From Azonexus fungiphilus (GTDB lineage Bacteria > Pseudomonadota > Gammaproteobacteria > Burkholderiales > Rhodocyclaceae), in contig NZ_RBXP01000017.1 in assembly GCF_003634965.1 (NCBI RefSeq), positions 68,721 to 118,561 on the forward strand: DNA of 49,841 bases, read 5' to 3'. Of the stretch, positions 24,128 through 31,473 are shown piece after piece (positions within the stretch are counted from its first letter, which is position 1; each line of letters opens with the position of its first letter). The notes under the pieces are model-generated. The model was not told the DNA's origin. It did no database searches and saw nothing but the letters and a program-made list of their open reading frames with translations. The position numbers and the translations under genes are program-made.

Positions 24128-24618
24128 GCGGCGATGGCGAAGAAGCACTGGCGGTTGGCCCGGGTCAGGTACTGCTTGACCGAGCTGGTCGAGACGCCCA
24201 GCCGCTCGCCGATCTCGGCGTAGCTGGCGCCTTCCAGGTGGGCCAGCAGGAAGGCCTGGCGCACCGCCGGCGGCAGGCCGTCGAGCGCCTGGTCGAGCTG
24301 CTGCAGCACCTGCAGCGCCTGCAGGCGGTCCTCGGGCGACGGCGCCAGCGCTTCCGGCAGCGCCGCGAGCGCCTCGAGATAGGCATTCTCGAGCAGCTGG
24401 CGGCGGTAGCGGTGAGCCACCAGGCGGTTGGCGACGGTCGCCAGGAAGGGCCGTGCCTCGCGGATCTCGCCGGCGTTGCCGGCGGTCAGGATGCTGACGA
24501 AGGTGTCCTGGGCGAGGTCGGCGGCCTGGTCGTGGCAGCCGAGCTTGCGGCGCAGCCAGCCGAGCAGCCAGCGGTGGTGCTCGGTGTACAGATCGGCGAC
24601 GGGATGGACGGCAGACAA
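24124..24618 (-). CDS. fecI: FecI-type ECF sigma factor
   Basis: About 164 residues. Region 2 (LYTEHHRWLLGWLRRKLGCHDQAADLAQDTFV) and region 4 (LPPAVRQAFLLAHLEGASYAEIGERLGVS) match iron-starvation sigma factors. No ATG is available. TTG 24618 is chosen because it follows GGAG and lies downstream of the Fur-box-like site; a longer reading from TTG 24729 would begin before that site. It directs transcription of the receptor gene when FecR is signalled by ferric siderophore. Confidence 0.85.
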   Translation of the reverse strand: MSAVHPVADLYTEHHRWLLGWLRRKLGCHDQAADLAQDTFVSILTAGNAGEIREARPFLATVANRLVAHRYRRQLLENAYLEALAALPEALAPSPEDRLQALQVLQQLDQALDGLPPAVRQAFLLAHLEGASYAEIGERLGVSTSSVKQYLTRANRQCFFAIAA

Positions 24619-24687
24619 GGGCGGCTCCGGCGGTGGAGGGAACGTTGGCTGGCTGTCCGCGGGCGGGCCCGGTGCTGGCTGGCTATC

Positions 24688-24706
24688 GAGAATTATTCTT
24701 ATTTTC
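24688..24706 (-). promoter_or_regulatory. Fur-box-like operator upstream of the FecI-type gene
   Basis: On the minus strand the 19 bases GAAAATAAGAATAATTCTC match the Fur consensus GATAATGATAATCATTATC at 14 positions. This A/T-rich island in very GC-rich DNA fits iron repression of the sigma/FecR/receptor unit. Confidence 0.65.
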
Positions 24707-24750
24707 TGGATTCGGCGCGTTGCCGTCAATCACCGCGCCGGCATTTTTTA

Positions 24751-24780
24751 CGCAATTTGACGGTCGACCGTCAAATTGCG
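24751..24780. repeat. Dispersed palindrome, largest copy: perfect 30-bp palindrome
   Basis: The 15-base arm CGCAATTTGACGGTC is followed directly by its exact reverse complement. It lies between the stop of the alpha/beta hydrolase gene and the upstream region of the sigma gene, both on the minus strand, and could also act as a hairpin terminator for neither gene in particular (no T-run on the minus strand directly after the stem). Confidence 0.95.
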
Positions 24781-24787
24781 CGATTTT

Positions 24788-26095
24788 TCAGCGGCCGGCG
24801 CGTTCCCGGATCCAGGCCGCGGCATCGTCGATCAGCGCGCGATCGACGCGACCGGCTTGCAGGTATTCCTCGGGCCGGCTCGGCGCCTCGCCGGCGACGC
24901 CGATGTGGTTGAGCGCCGGGTAGTGCCGCAACGTTGCCCGCGGATCGTCGGCGAAGGCGGCGCGCCAGGCCTGCCAGTCGGCGTCGGTGACCTGGTAGTC
25001 GCGGCCGCCGTGGAGCAGCAGCAGCGGGATGCCGGCCTGTTTCGCCTCGGCCACCGCGGCCACCGCCTCGAGGCTGCGCCAGTAGGCCGCCGGCAGCTGC
25101 AGCGGCGCCTCGGCGCGCGGCGGATTGACGCCGGCGCGGATGTCGGCGAGGCCGGCGGCGATGTCGTCGATCAGCCGCTTCTCGTCGGCGCTGACGCTGC
25201 CGTCCATGGCGGCGATGCGGCCGAGCTGCTCGACCAGCGCCGTCGCCAGCGGCCGCGCCGGTGCCGCCCACAGGATGGCGCCGGCGACGCTGCCGGCGCG
25301 CCCGGCGATGCGTGGCGCCAGCATCGCGCCCTGGCTGTGGCCGAAGACGAACAGCGGGCCGATCGCCGGCTGCTCGGCGAGCAGTTTCAGCGCGGCCACG
25401 GCGTCGTCGGTGGTTTCGTCGTCGATGCTGAAATCGCCGGCGTAATCGGCCGGCCGCAGGCGGCTGCGCTTGTCGTAGCGGAGCACGGCGATGCCGTGTG
25501 CGGCCAGGCCGTGGGCCAGGTCGCGGAAGGGGCGGTTGCCGCCGATCTGCTCGTCGCGGTCGTGCGGGCCCGAGCCATGGACCAGCACGACGCCGGGGAA
25601 AGGCCCCGGACCGGCCGGCCGGGTCAGCGTCGCCGGCAGGCTGCCCTGGGCGAGCGGAATCTCGAGCGCGCTCTCGGCGAAGCGCTCGTTCTTTTCCAGC
25701 TGCGGCGGCCGCATCTGCGGCTGGAGCAGCAGGCTGGCAACCTGGCGGCGAGCGTTGATGCCGATCTCGGCGAGCAGCGTCGTCTGCTCGTGATGCAGCG
25801 GGATGCGCACCTTGTAGCCGCTGCCGAACGGCTCGTCGCTGGCCGCGCCGCGCTGCAGCCGCGGCCCGTAGAGCGCCGGCAGCGAGGCCCAGAAGACATG
25901 CAGCCGCTCGGCCGGCAGCGCCTCCGCCAGCGCCGGTGCGAACAGCGCCACGGCATCGGTGTAGCGGCCGACGTCGAGATGCTCGAGCAACTCGCGCGCC
26001 CGCTGCCGCGCCTCGTCGTCGGCCGCGGCGGCGCCGCTGAGAACGATCAGGCAAACGCCGGCCAGGTGCCGGAACAGGCGGGGGAAACGGTTCAT
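24788..26095 (-). CDS. Secreted alpha/beta hydrolase with N-terminal DUF3887-like domain
   Basis: 435 residues. A signal peptide of about 25 residues is followed by a helical N-terminal domain to about residue 130 (DUF3887-like: ARELLEHLDVGRYTDAVALF...). Then comes an alpha/beta hydrolase with oxyanion motif HGSGPHDRDE, nucleophile elbow GHSQG (S254), an Asp in GGRDYQV and the His in LNHIG. The fold is that of dienelactone-hydrolase/esterase types; the substrate is unknown. ATG 26095 is chosen because it begins the signal peptide; the upstream extension to 26158 has no signal. Confidence 0.82.
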   Translation of the reverse strand: MNRFPRLFRHLAGVCLIVLSGAAAADDEARQRARELLEHLDVGRYTDAVALFAPALAEALPAERLHVFWASLPALYGPRLQRGAASDEPFGSGYKVRIPLHHEQTTLLAEIGINARRQVASLLLQPQMRPPQLEKNERFAESALEIPLAQGSLPATLTRPAGPGPFPGVVLVHGSGPHDRDEQIGGNRPFRDLAHGLAAHGIAVLRYDKRSRLRPADYAGDFSIDDETTDDAVAALKLLAEQPAIGPLFVFGHSQGAMLAPRIAGRAGSVAGAILWAAPARPLATALVEQLGRIAAMDGSVSADEKRLIDDIAAGLADIRAGVNPPRAEAPLQLPAAYWRSLEAVAAVAEAKQAGIPLLLLHGGRDYQVTDADWQAWRAAFADDPRATLRHYPALNHIGVAGEAPSRPEEYLQAGRVDRALIDDAAAWIRERAGR

Positions 26096-26193
26096 GGTGC
26101 AGGGTCTTCGGGCATGCTTCGGGCCCGGTATCAAAACACGGAAGCCGGGCTGCGACAAGGCGGGCGACTTGAAACGAAAACTGCAGGCGGGGA

Positions 26194-26204
26194 ACGGTCG
26201 ACCG
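26194..26204. repeat. Dispersed palindrome copy upstream of the tRNA-Gly promoter
   Basis: ACGGTCGACCG followed by CAAAATT: the left arm and central GGTCGACC are intact and the right arm is altered by one base. It lies in the 230-base gap between the hydrolase and the tRNA genes. Confidence 0.6.
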
Positions 26205-26273
26205 CAAAATTCTCCCGTTTTTGCTTTCCGGAAATCCTTCCGGAATTTTGTCGATGCCCTCGTACGCAGGGTC

Positions 26274-26301
26274 TTGGCAATTTTCCGGGAATCCGTATAA
26301 T
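26274..26301 (+). promoter_or_regulatory. Sigma-70 promoter for the tRNA-Gly/tRNA-Val pair
   Basis: TTGGCA (26274-26279), 16-base spacer, TATAAT (26296-26301), 27 bases before the tRNA-Gly start. Confidence 0.8.
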
Positions 26302-26328
26302 GCGCGGCTCTTGAAGCACACCACGAAT

Positions 26329-26404
26329 GCGGCAGTAGCTCAGTTGGTAGAGCGATACCTTGCCAAGGTATAGGTCGAGAGTTCGAGACTCTTCTGCCGC
26401 TCCA
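26329..26404 (+). tRNA. tRNA-Gly (anticodon GCC)
   Basis: Acceptor GCGGCAG pairs with CTGCCGC. Anticodon stem ATACC/GGTAT encloses the loop TTGCCAA. A T-loop GTTCGAG and an encoded CCA end are present. Confidence 0.95.
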
Positions 26405-26416
26405 TTCTTTCAGCGT

Positions 26417-26493
26417 GCGTCCTTAGCTCAGTTGGTTAGAGCGCCACGTTGACATCGTGGAGGTCGATGGTTCGAATCCGTCAGGACGCACCA
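26417..26493 (+). tRNA. tRNA-Val (anticodon GAC)
   Basis: Acceptor GCGTCCT pairs with AGGACGC. Anticodon stem CCACG/CGTGG encloses the loop TTGACAT. The T-loop GGTTCGAATCC and encoded CCA are present. It lies 12 bases after tRNA-Gly, so both are probably on one transcript. Confidence 0.95.
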
Positions 26494-26567
26494 CTGCGGT
26501 GTTCTCCCCCCGTTCCCCTTGATGCATGCGAAAGCCGGCCGGGCGCCGGGCTGTTAGGATGCGCGCC

Positions 26568-27980
26568 ATGAGTCTCTATCAGGACATCGCGGCGCGGACC
26601 GAAAAGCTGATCGGCGAGGGCGTGCTGCGCCCGGGCGAGCGCCTGCCGTCGGTGCGCCAGGCCTGCCGCACGCACGCGGTCAGCCCGATCACCGTGACCC
26701 AGGCCTATTACCTGCTCGAAAGCCGCGGCTTGATCGAGGCGCGGCCGAAATCCGGCTATTTCGTGCGCGCCCGCCTCGGCCAGAAGTTGCCCGAACCGGC
26801 GATGACGCATCCGGCCGGCGGCGCCACCGAACTGCAGGTCAGCGATTTCATCTTCCAGATTCTCGACAGCGTCCGCGATCCGGGCATCGTGCCGCTCGGT
26901 TCGAGCTTTCCGGCAGCGGCGCTGTTCCCCTTCGACAAGCTCGGGCGTTTCCTCGCCGGGGCCGCCCGCCGGCTCGATCCGCAGTCGACGCTGAGCGACC
27001 TGCCGCCGGGCAACGAGGAACTGCGCCGGCAGATCGCGCTGCGCTACCTGGCGCAGGGCGCCTCGGTGTCGCCACAGGAGATCGTCGTCACCGCCGGCGC
27101 GATGGAAGGCCTCAACCTCTGCCTGCAGGCGGTGACCCGGCCGGGCGACCTGATCGCCGTCGAGTCGCCGACCTTTTACGCCGGCCTGCAGGCGAGCGAG
27201 CGCCTCGGCCTGCGCGTCATCGAGATTCCCAGCCATCCGCGCGAGGGCGTCAGCCTGGCGGCGCTAGAGGCGGCGCTGCGCCAGCATCCGGTCAAGGCCT
27301 GCCTGTTCATGCTCAACTTCGCCAACCCGACCGGCAGCCGCCTGTCCGATCCGCGCAAGAAGGAGCTGCTGCAGTTGCTGCGCCGCCACCAGGTGCCGCT
27401 GATCGAGGACGATGTCTACGGCGAACTCTATTTCGACCGTCAGGCGCCGCTGTGCAGCAAGGCCGCCGACAGCGACGGCCTGGTCATGCACGTTTCCTCG
27501 TTCTCCAAGTGCCTGGCCCCCGGCTACCGCCTCGGCTGGGTCGCCGCCGGCCGCTACGCCGAGGCGATCCGCCGGCAGAAGCTGGCGACCAGCCTGGCAA
27601 CTTCGGTCCCGGTGCAGATCGCGATTGCCGATTACCTGCGCCAGGGCGGCTTCGACAAGCACCTGCGCCAGTTGCGGCGGCGCCTGGCCGAGCAGGAGGC
27701 GACGCTGGTCGCCGCCGTCGAGCGGCATTTCCCCGACGGCACCCGGCTGGCCCGGCCGCAGGGCGGCTATTTCCTGTGGCTCGAACTGCCGCCGCAAGTC
27801 GATGCGCTACGCGTGCACCGCGAGGCGCTGGCGCGCGGCATCAGCATCGCACCGGGGCCGATCTTCTCGGCCAAGCGCGAGTTCGCCCACCACCTGCGGC
27901 TGAATTTCGGCCATCCGGCCGGCGACGCGCAACTGGCGGCAGTCGCGACCCTGGGCCGCCTGGTCGCGGCCGCGCTGTAG
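26568..27980 (+). CDS. MocR-family regulator: GntR helix-turn-helix fused to a class I aminotransferase domain
   Basis: 470 residues. Residues 1-75 form a GntR winged helix (LRPGERLPSVRQACRTHAVSPITVTQAYYLLESRGLIEARPKSGYFV). Residues about 110-465 form a fold-type I aminotransferase-like domain with the PLP-binding Lys in SFSKCLAPG (K314) and the NPTG motif. Such proteins usually sense PLP or an amino-compound and control nearby metabolism; no obvious target adjoins it. The ATG at 26568 opens the DNA-binding domain directly; the earlier frame at 26526 is unsupported. Confidence 0.9.
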   Translation: MSLYQDIAARTEKLIGEGVLRPGERLPSVRQACRTHAVSPITVTQAYYLLESRGLIEARPKSGYFVRARLGQKLPEPAMTHPAGGATELQVSDFIFQILDSVRDPGIVPLGSSFPAAALFPFDKLGRFLAGAARRLDPQSTLSDLPPGNEELRRQIALRYLAQGASVSPQEIVVTAGAMEGLNLCLQAVTRPGDLIAVESPTFYAGLQASERLGLRVIEIPSHPREGVSLAALEAALRQHPVKACLFMLNFANPTGSRLSDPRKKELLQLLRRHQVPLIEDDVYGELYFDRQAPLCSKAADSDGLVMHVSSFSKCLAPGYRLGWVAAGRYAEAIRRQKLATSLATSVPVQIAIADYLRQGGFDKHLRQLRRRLAEQEATLVAAVERHFPDGTRLARPQGGYFLWLELPPQVDALRVHREALARGISIAPGPIFSAKREFAHHLRLNFGHPAGDAQLAAVATLGRLVAAAL

Positions 27981-28099
27981 CCGCAGAATCGCACTGATCG
28001 GAGCACAGGTTCTTGGCGGAGTTGACCGCTGAGTCGCATCAATTTGACCGGCTTGTATCGACCCTTTGCTGCCGGTCGGGCCTTGGAAAAGCAGACGTT

Positions 28100-28192
28100 C
28101 AGGAACGTTTGACGTGAGGGGCGGCCAGAGCCGCAGGCGGAGGGAGCCCAAAGCGTAGCTTTGGGACGTCCCCTTCGACGGAGTGGTTAGAC
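28100..28192 (-). other. Integron attC site 1, at the end of the cassette array
   Basis: Read on the minus strand: GTCTAAC (R'') CACTCCGTCGA ... CTCACGTCAAAC GTTCCTG (R'), 93 bases, with an inner hairpin CCCAAAGC-TAC-GCTTTGGG. The arms are complementary around unpaired bases as in attC. The outer R' box is atypical (GTTCCTG instead of GTTRRRY), as may happen at the array boundary. It follows the Abi-like gene. The 120 bases between the MocR gene and this site hold nothing I recognise. Confidence 0.82.
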
Positions 28193-28210
28193 TGCTGTTC
28201 AATTGATGGC

Positions 28211-29110
28211 CTAGAAGGGCACTTCATTTTCTTGCGCATTTGATACGTCAACCAAATAGATAACCTGAGATGCGCAGACTGCAAGCACATACTCAGCCAC
28301 CTCGGCGGTTGCGATGCCGCCAACGGAACCGCCATGCCCAACACCGTCACCGCCACTGCGATAGGCATAGATGCCACTGATCGTTTGAACTAGTGCTTTG
28401 GGGATTAGGGCATCTTTGTTGGATGAAAACCACTTGGCTAGATCACCTAGCGTTGCGGCCTTGGCTTCTGGAAATAGTGCTTTTCCTGCCGCTTCAACGG
28501 CACACACAGCTTCCTTTACTGCGTTTTCAAAATCAGGTTTCGACGGGTTGCGAAAGAAGCCCATTGCTTTGTCGTAGTGCTTTCTAGCACTAACTAGGCG
28601 TGGATCTCCCAGAACAACTTGCGCGCGGGTAGTTACGTCAACGGTATGTTTTCTACCTCGGCGACGAACAAGACCTTGGCTGAATTCAAAAGCAAGACTT
28701 TCTTCTTCAAACAGACGCTGTAACTCTTCGGCTATGAATGACTGGACCTCACTCTTGGGCTCTTTCTCATGAAATTCATCATTCCAGAAATAGCCTGTTG
28801 CTGAAGCCAGATGGTTGTGTAGTCGCTCACAAAAATCGTAAATCTTGTCCCATCTCAGTGATTCGATAGCCTTTTCTGCATCCTCTCGCGCTTGCCGAAG
28901 GCTGGCGCACTTCGTCTTGTCGTATTCGGTTGGATGCAAGCGCCCAATGCGTTGTAGCTCTCTTGCAACCACAATCCAATTCGCCACGTACTCTTTTTCT
29001 ACTAGATCAATTAGAAGGTGAGTGAGACCATTGCGGGCCCTTTCAGGGAATGCGTTATCGACCTGACGGTGAGTTCCACGATTGCGGGCAGAGAATGGAG
29101 GGCCAGCCAT
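28211..29110 (-). CDS. Integron cassette gene: abortive-infection-like protein (AbiJ N-terminal / Abi C-terminal type)
   Basis: 299 residues. The N-terminus (FSARNRG...NAFPERARNGLTHLLIDLV) resembles AbiJ-type N-terminal domains. The C-terminal part (about 190-299) resembles the Abi_C/HEPN-like module with an RSGGDGVGHGG stretch in which Arg and His are suitably placed for a HEPN-type RNase site. The family assignment is from memory of motifs and is moderate. Base composition is well below the chromosomal GC level, and the gene ends just before an attC site, so it is a mobile cassette. A role in phage defence is inference. ATG 29110 lies 14 bases downstream of the truncated attC. Confidence 0.6.
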   Translation of the reverse strand: MAGPPFSARNRGTHRQVDNAFPERARNGLTHLLIDLVEKEYVANWIVVARELQRIGRLHPTEYDKTKCASLRQAREDAEKAIESLRWDKIYDFCERLHNHLASATGYFWNDEFHEKEPKSEVQSFIAEELQRLFEEESLAFEFSQGLVRRRGRKHTVDVTTRAQVVLGDPRLVSARKHYDKAMGFFRNPSKPDFENAVKEAVCAVEAAGKALFPEAKAATLGDLAKWFSSNKDALIPKALVQTISGIYAYRSGGDGVGHGGSVGGIATAEVAEYVLAVCASQVIYLVDVSNAQENEVPF

Positions 29111-29123
29111 GACTAGGTTTGCG

Positions 29124-29149
29124 GTCTAACGTTTGAGTAAGGGTTGGGC
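29124..29149 (-). other. Internally deleted attC site between two cassettes
   Basis: On the minus strand GCCCAAC (R'') and GTTAGAC (R') are separated by only 12 bases, CCTTACTCAAAC, which still contain L''-like and L'-like pieces. The central hairpin seen in the other sites (about 65 bases) is missing. Confidence 0.6.
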
Positions 29150-29156
29150 GTCAGCT

Positions 29157-29750
29157 TCATGGCGACAATACTTTGGTCGCGAGAGCGCTGTACACCGTCC
29201 ACCCCCCGACAGAGAGCGCGGTCAAAACACTTCCAATGATTGCGAGCGCCTTCTGATTGGTTGCGTCGCAGAGCCAACGCCAAGCATTGGCGAGACGGCC
29301 GCTGGCAAGATTGACGTTGTGCTCCCGCTCGAAGCGATCACGTTCTGCCTTGGTCACGAGCAGGTCTGCGGGCGTGAAGTAGTGCGCTTGGAGGTAGCCA
29401 GTACCTGACGCCTTATCTCGCGACGGTGATGAGTATAAGACCGAGACGCCCGCGCGTTCATTATCTCGGCACTCAAGGATGCGACGAGCATCTTCGGCCT
29501 TCAAATAACGAATGGAGTGCCACTCGTAGTCTGGGCTTCTGAACGAGAATGCGGTGGTGGTCGTTGTCGTAACTATCCCATCCTCCGTTTCTCGGACGCG
29601 CTGGTGGCTTCCGAGTTCGCGCAGATATACAGAGAAGATAAGCAAATCTCTACGAGCGTAGTCCAACAATGTAGCTCGATCACATCTGGCGAATCGCCAT
29701 CGGTCGATGATCTCATCGAGAGCGAAGAACTCTTTCTCTGGCAAAGACAT
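29157..29750 (-). CDS. Integron cassette gene: unknown protein with C-terminal membrane anchor
   Basis: 197 residues from ATG 29750 (a TTG two codons earlier is less likely). The N-terminus (FFALDEIIDRWRFARCDRATLLDYARRDLL) looks like the small helical DNA-binding-like domain found at the start of several phage and cassette proteins. The middle is soluble and unrecognised. A single hydrophobic segment near residues 168-192 would anchor it in the membrane. Function unknown. It belongs to the minus-strand cassette array, with attC elements on both sides. Confidence 0.6.
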   Translation of the reverse strand: MSLPEKEFFALDEIIDRWRFARCDRATLLDYARRDLLIFSVYLRELGSHQRVRETEDGIVTTTTTTAFSFRSPDYEWHSIRYLKAEDARRILECRDNERAGVSVLYSSPSRDKASGTGYLQAHYFTPADLLVTKAERDRFEREHNVNLASGRLANAWRWLCDATNQKALAIIGSVLTALSVGGWTVYSALATKVLSP

Positions 29751-29805
29751 AGTCAACTAAAGCTACTGGAAATGCACTTGATGCAACGGTTCGTGTCTAT
29801 TGACA

Positions 29806-29903
29806 CCCAACGTTTGACGTGAGGAGCCGCCGTAGCGGCGAAGCCGCGAAGGGAACCCACAAGCGCAGCTTGTGGGCGGTCCCTCTCGACGGAATGGTTA
29901 GCC
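29806..29903 (-). other. Integron attC site 2
   Basis: Minus strand: GGCTAAC (R'') CATTCCGTCGA ... TCACGTCAAAC GTTGGGT (R'), 98 bases. Inner stem CCCACAAGC-TGC-GCTTGTGGG. The R' box fits GTTRRRY exactly. Confidence 0.88.
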
Positions 29904-29921
29904 GCTGGCCTCCCCATTTGG

Positions 29922-30233
29922 CTAGCTCTTAGCGCGTATCGCACAGTTCCAGTTTGGCCAATCATCGCCTTTGCCACGATTGTTTTGCCATTGGAGTGGT
30001 TGGAGGTTACTGAGATCATCGGTTCCGCCTTTGGCGACCGGCTTAATGTGATCAATTTCCCAGCCATATCCTCCGTCGGTCGTGTCTCCATGCTTTGAGT
30101 ACTCCATCCAAGCACCGCATGCGTCTTTTCGATACCTGTTTGGATCCTGCCCAGGCACAGCCGTACCCTTTTGCCATACCGCTGTAATTTCCTGAGGAGT
30201 CCATGCTCCACCTCGGGTATTTTTGTTTGGCAT
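29922..30233 (-). CDS. Integron cassette gene: small HNH endonuclease
   Basis: 103 residues. It contains the HNH core WEIDHIKPVAKGGTDDLSNLQPLQ followed by WQNNRGKGD, with a Cys in CGAWM upstream. Single-domain HNH proteins of this size are common in integron cassettes; the target is unknown. AGGAAG precedes the ATG. The stop lies 19 bases before attC site 2. Confidence 0.82.
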   Translation of the reverse strand: MPNKNTRGGAWTPQEITAVWQKGTAVPGQDPNRYRKDACGAWMEYSKHGDTTDGGYGWEIDHIKPVAKGGTDDLSNLQPLQWQNNRGKGDDWPNWNCAIRAKS

Positions 30234-30296
30234 GCTCTTCCTTTCTTCCAGTGCTGGTTAATGACAGAGACTGCATCGCTCGTGATGTATTGAAGC

Positions 30297-30392
30297 GGCT
30301 AACGTTTGAATTAACCCGCCGCCGTAGCGCGAAGCGCGGAGGGAACCAAAAAGCGCAGCTTTTTGGCGGTCGGGTTGAATGAAGGGTTAGCG
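30297..30392 (-). other. Integron attC site 3
   Basis: Minus strand: CGCTAAC (R'') CCTTCATTCAACCCG ... CGGGTTAATTCAAAC GTTAGCC (R'), 96 bases, a textbook R''-L''-L'-R' arrangement with inner stem CCAAAAAGC-TGC-GCTTTTTGG. The stop codon of the upstream gene (TAA) is formed by R'' itself. Confidence 0.92.
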
Positions 30393-30860
30393 GTCATTTT
30401 CCTTAAACTTAACGACGTTATAGAAGTGAACAACGCTATCTTCCTCACCGTTGATAAGCAACTTATGCACTTTGCCTATTGGATTCCAGAACAGCCCGGC
30501 CTTTGTGTTTATGCCCATGGCGGTAAGCCCAGCTGCTTGAACCTCTTTGGGCGGCAGCGACCATTGGCTGCCCTTAATATTTCTGACGATAACCTCGCCA
30601 ACGTAAGCGCCAAGGATAGATAAAACCCCTTTGACTTCCTCAGGTTTCGTGCCATCCCGCCGAAGACCAAGCACGATTTTGTCTATGCTTTGCAAGCTGT
30701 TAGGGGAATAGTCGAGGATAGTTCCATCCACCTTCTTTGCTGTTTCAACCGCCTGATTTGCAGCAAATGCGGCTTGCTCGGCTACCTTATCCGCTGCCGT
30801 GACTGACGCCGCCAATGAGGCAATGCCAACTGTAGCCAACAATTTTTTCCAGAAGCTCAT
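30387..30860 (-). CDS. Integron cassette gene: secreted DUF3806-like protein
   Basis: 157 residues. An N-terminal signal peptide (MSFWKKLLATVGIASLAASVTA) is followed by a domain with ILGAYVGEVIVRN, FWNPIGKVHKLLINGEEDSV and FYNVV, which resembles DUF3806-type proteins found near immunity genes. Function unknown. Its stop codon is embedded in the attC R'' box, and a GTTAGCG half-site lies 16 bases upstream of its ATG, marking both cassette edges. Confidence 0.65.
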   Translation of the reverse strand: MSFWKKLLATVGIASLAASVTAADKVAEQAAFAANQAVETAKKVDGTILDYSPNSLQSIDKIVLGLRRDGTKPEEVKGVLSILGAYVGEVIVRNIKGSQWSLPPKEVQAAGLTAMGINTKAGLFWNPIGKVHKLLINGEEDSVVHFYNVVKFKENDR

Positions 30861-31167
30861 GCGTTCTCCAATGACCGCTAACAGTGCTTACACGGACGCA
30901 TGGGTCCGTATAACAATTGATATTGTTGACGTGGGATTGGCTGCTCAAATCGCATTGTTGTCAGTGGCTTAGAGTTCTCGCGGTCAGTATAACAAAGCAA
31001 TATGCCGAACGGGTCTTAGAGGTGCTACAGCAGCTTTCTGGGACCATCTTCGAAAGGCCGCTTGTGGCCGGGGGCTGCCAGAGACCTTCTGATCACGATG
31101 ACGATATTGCGTGGTCAGCCGGGATCAGTTTGGGCGGTCAGCGCCTTCGAGTTTCCGCAGTAGCCGC
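30861..31167. other. Non-coding stretch at the upstream edge of the cassette array, with a possible short attC/attI-like site
   Basis: At 30876-30931 the minus strand reads CGTCAAC ... GTTAGCG with an inner stem TTATACGGAC/GTCCGTGTAA. This could be a short, divergent attC or a remnant of the insertion site, but L''/L' pairing is poor. From 30932 to 31167 I see no integrase, tRNA or other gene. Composition stays A/T-richer until about 31100. Confidence 0.4.
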
Positions 31168-31470
31168 CTAGAGCGTCGCCCAGCGGGCGAATTCGGGGCC
31201 GAACAGGGCGAGCAGCACCAGCGCCACCGGTACCGCCAGCACGAAGCCGGCCAGCACGCGGCGGATGAACGGATGCGCCAGCGGCGCTTCGAGGAAGCAG
31301 CGGCAGATCAGCCAGCCCTTGACCCAGACGATTGCAGCGACCAGCCAGGGCAGCGCAGGCGCGCCGTGCAGCCAGCGGCCGAGCAGCAGGCTGGCGAAGG
31401 TCAGCGCGAGTAGCGTCAGCCAGGCCAGGGTCGGCGCCAGCAGGCGCGGGGCGGGGGCGGTCGGGGTCAT
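31168..31470 (-). CDS. norF: NorF-like small membrane protein (cytochrome c oxidase subunit IV-like)
   Basis: 100 residues, three hydrophobic segments, with the AAIVWVKGWLICRCFLE motif typical of NorF/prokaryotic subunit IV-like proteins. It lies three bases downstream of the norE-like gene and probably forms one unit with it. NorE/NorF support nitric-oxide reductase activity in denitrifiers; norCB itself is not in the window. Confidence 0.72.
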   Translation of the reverse strand: MTPTAPAPRLLAPTLAWLTLLALTFASLLLGRWLHGAPALPWLVAAIVWVKGWLICRCFLEAPLAHPFIRRVLAGFVLAVPVALVLLALFGPEFARWATL

Positions 31471-31473
31471 GGT

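Noticed and set aside
30932..31167. Search for an integron integrase or transposase next to the cassette array
   Set aside because: No frame of adequate length or recognisable motif on either strand.
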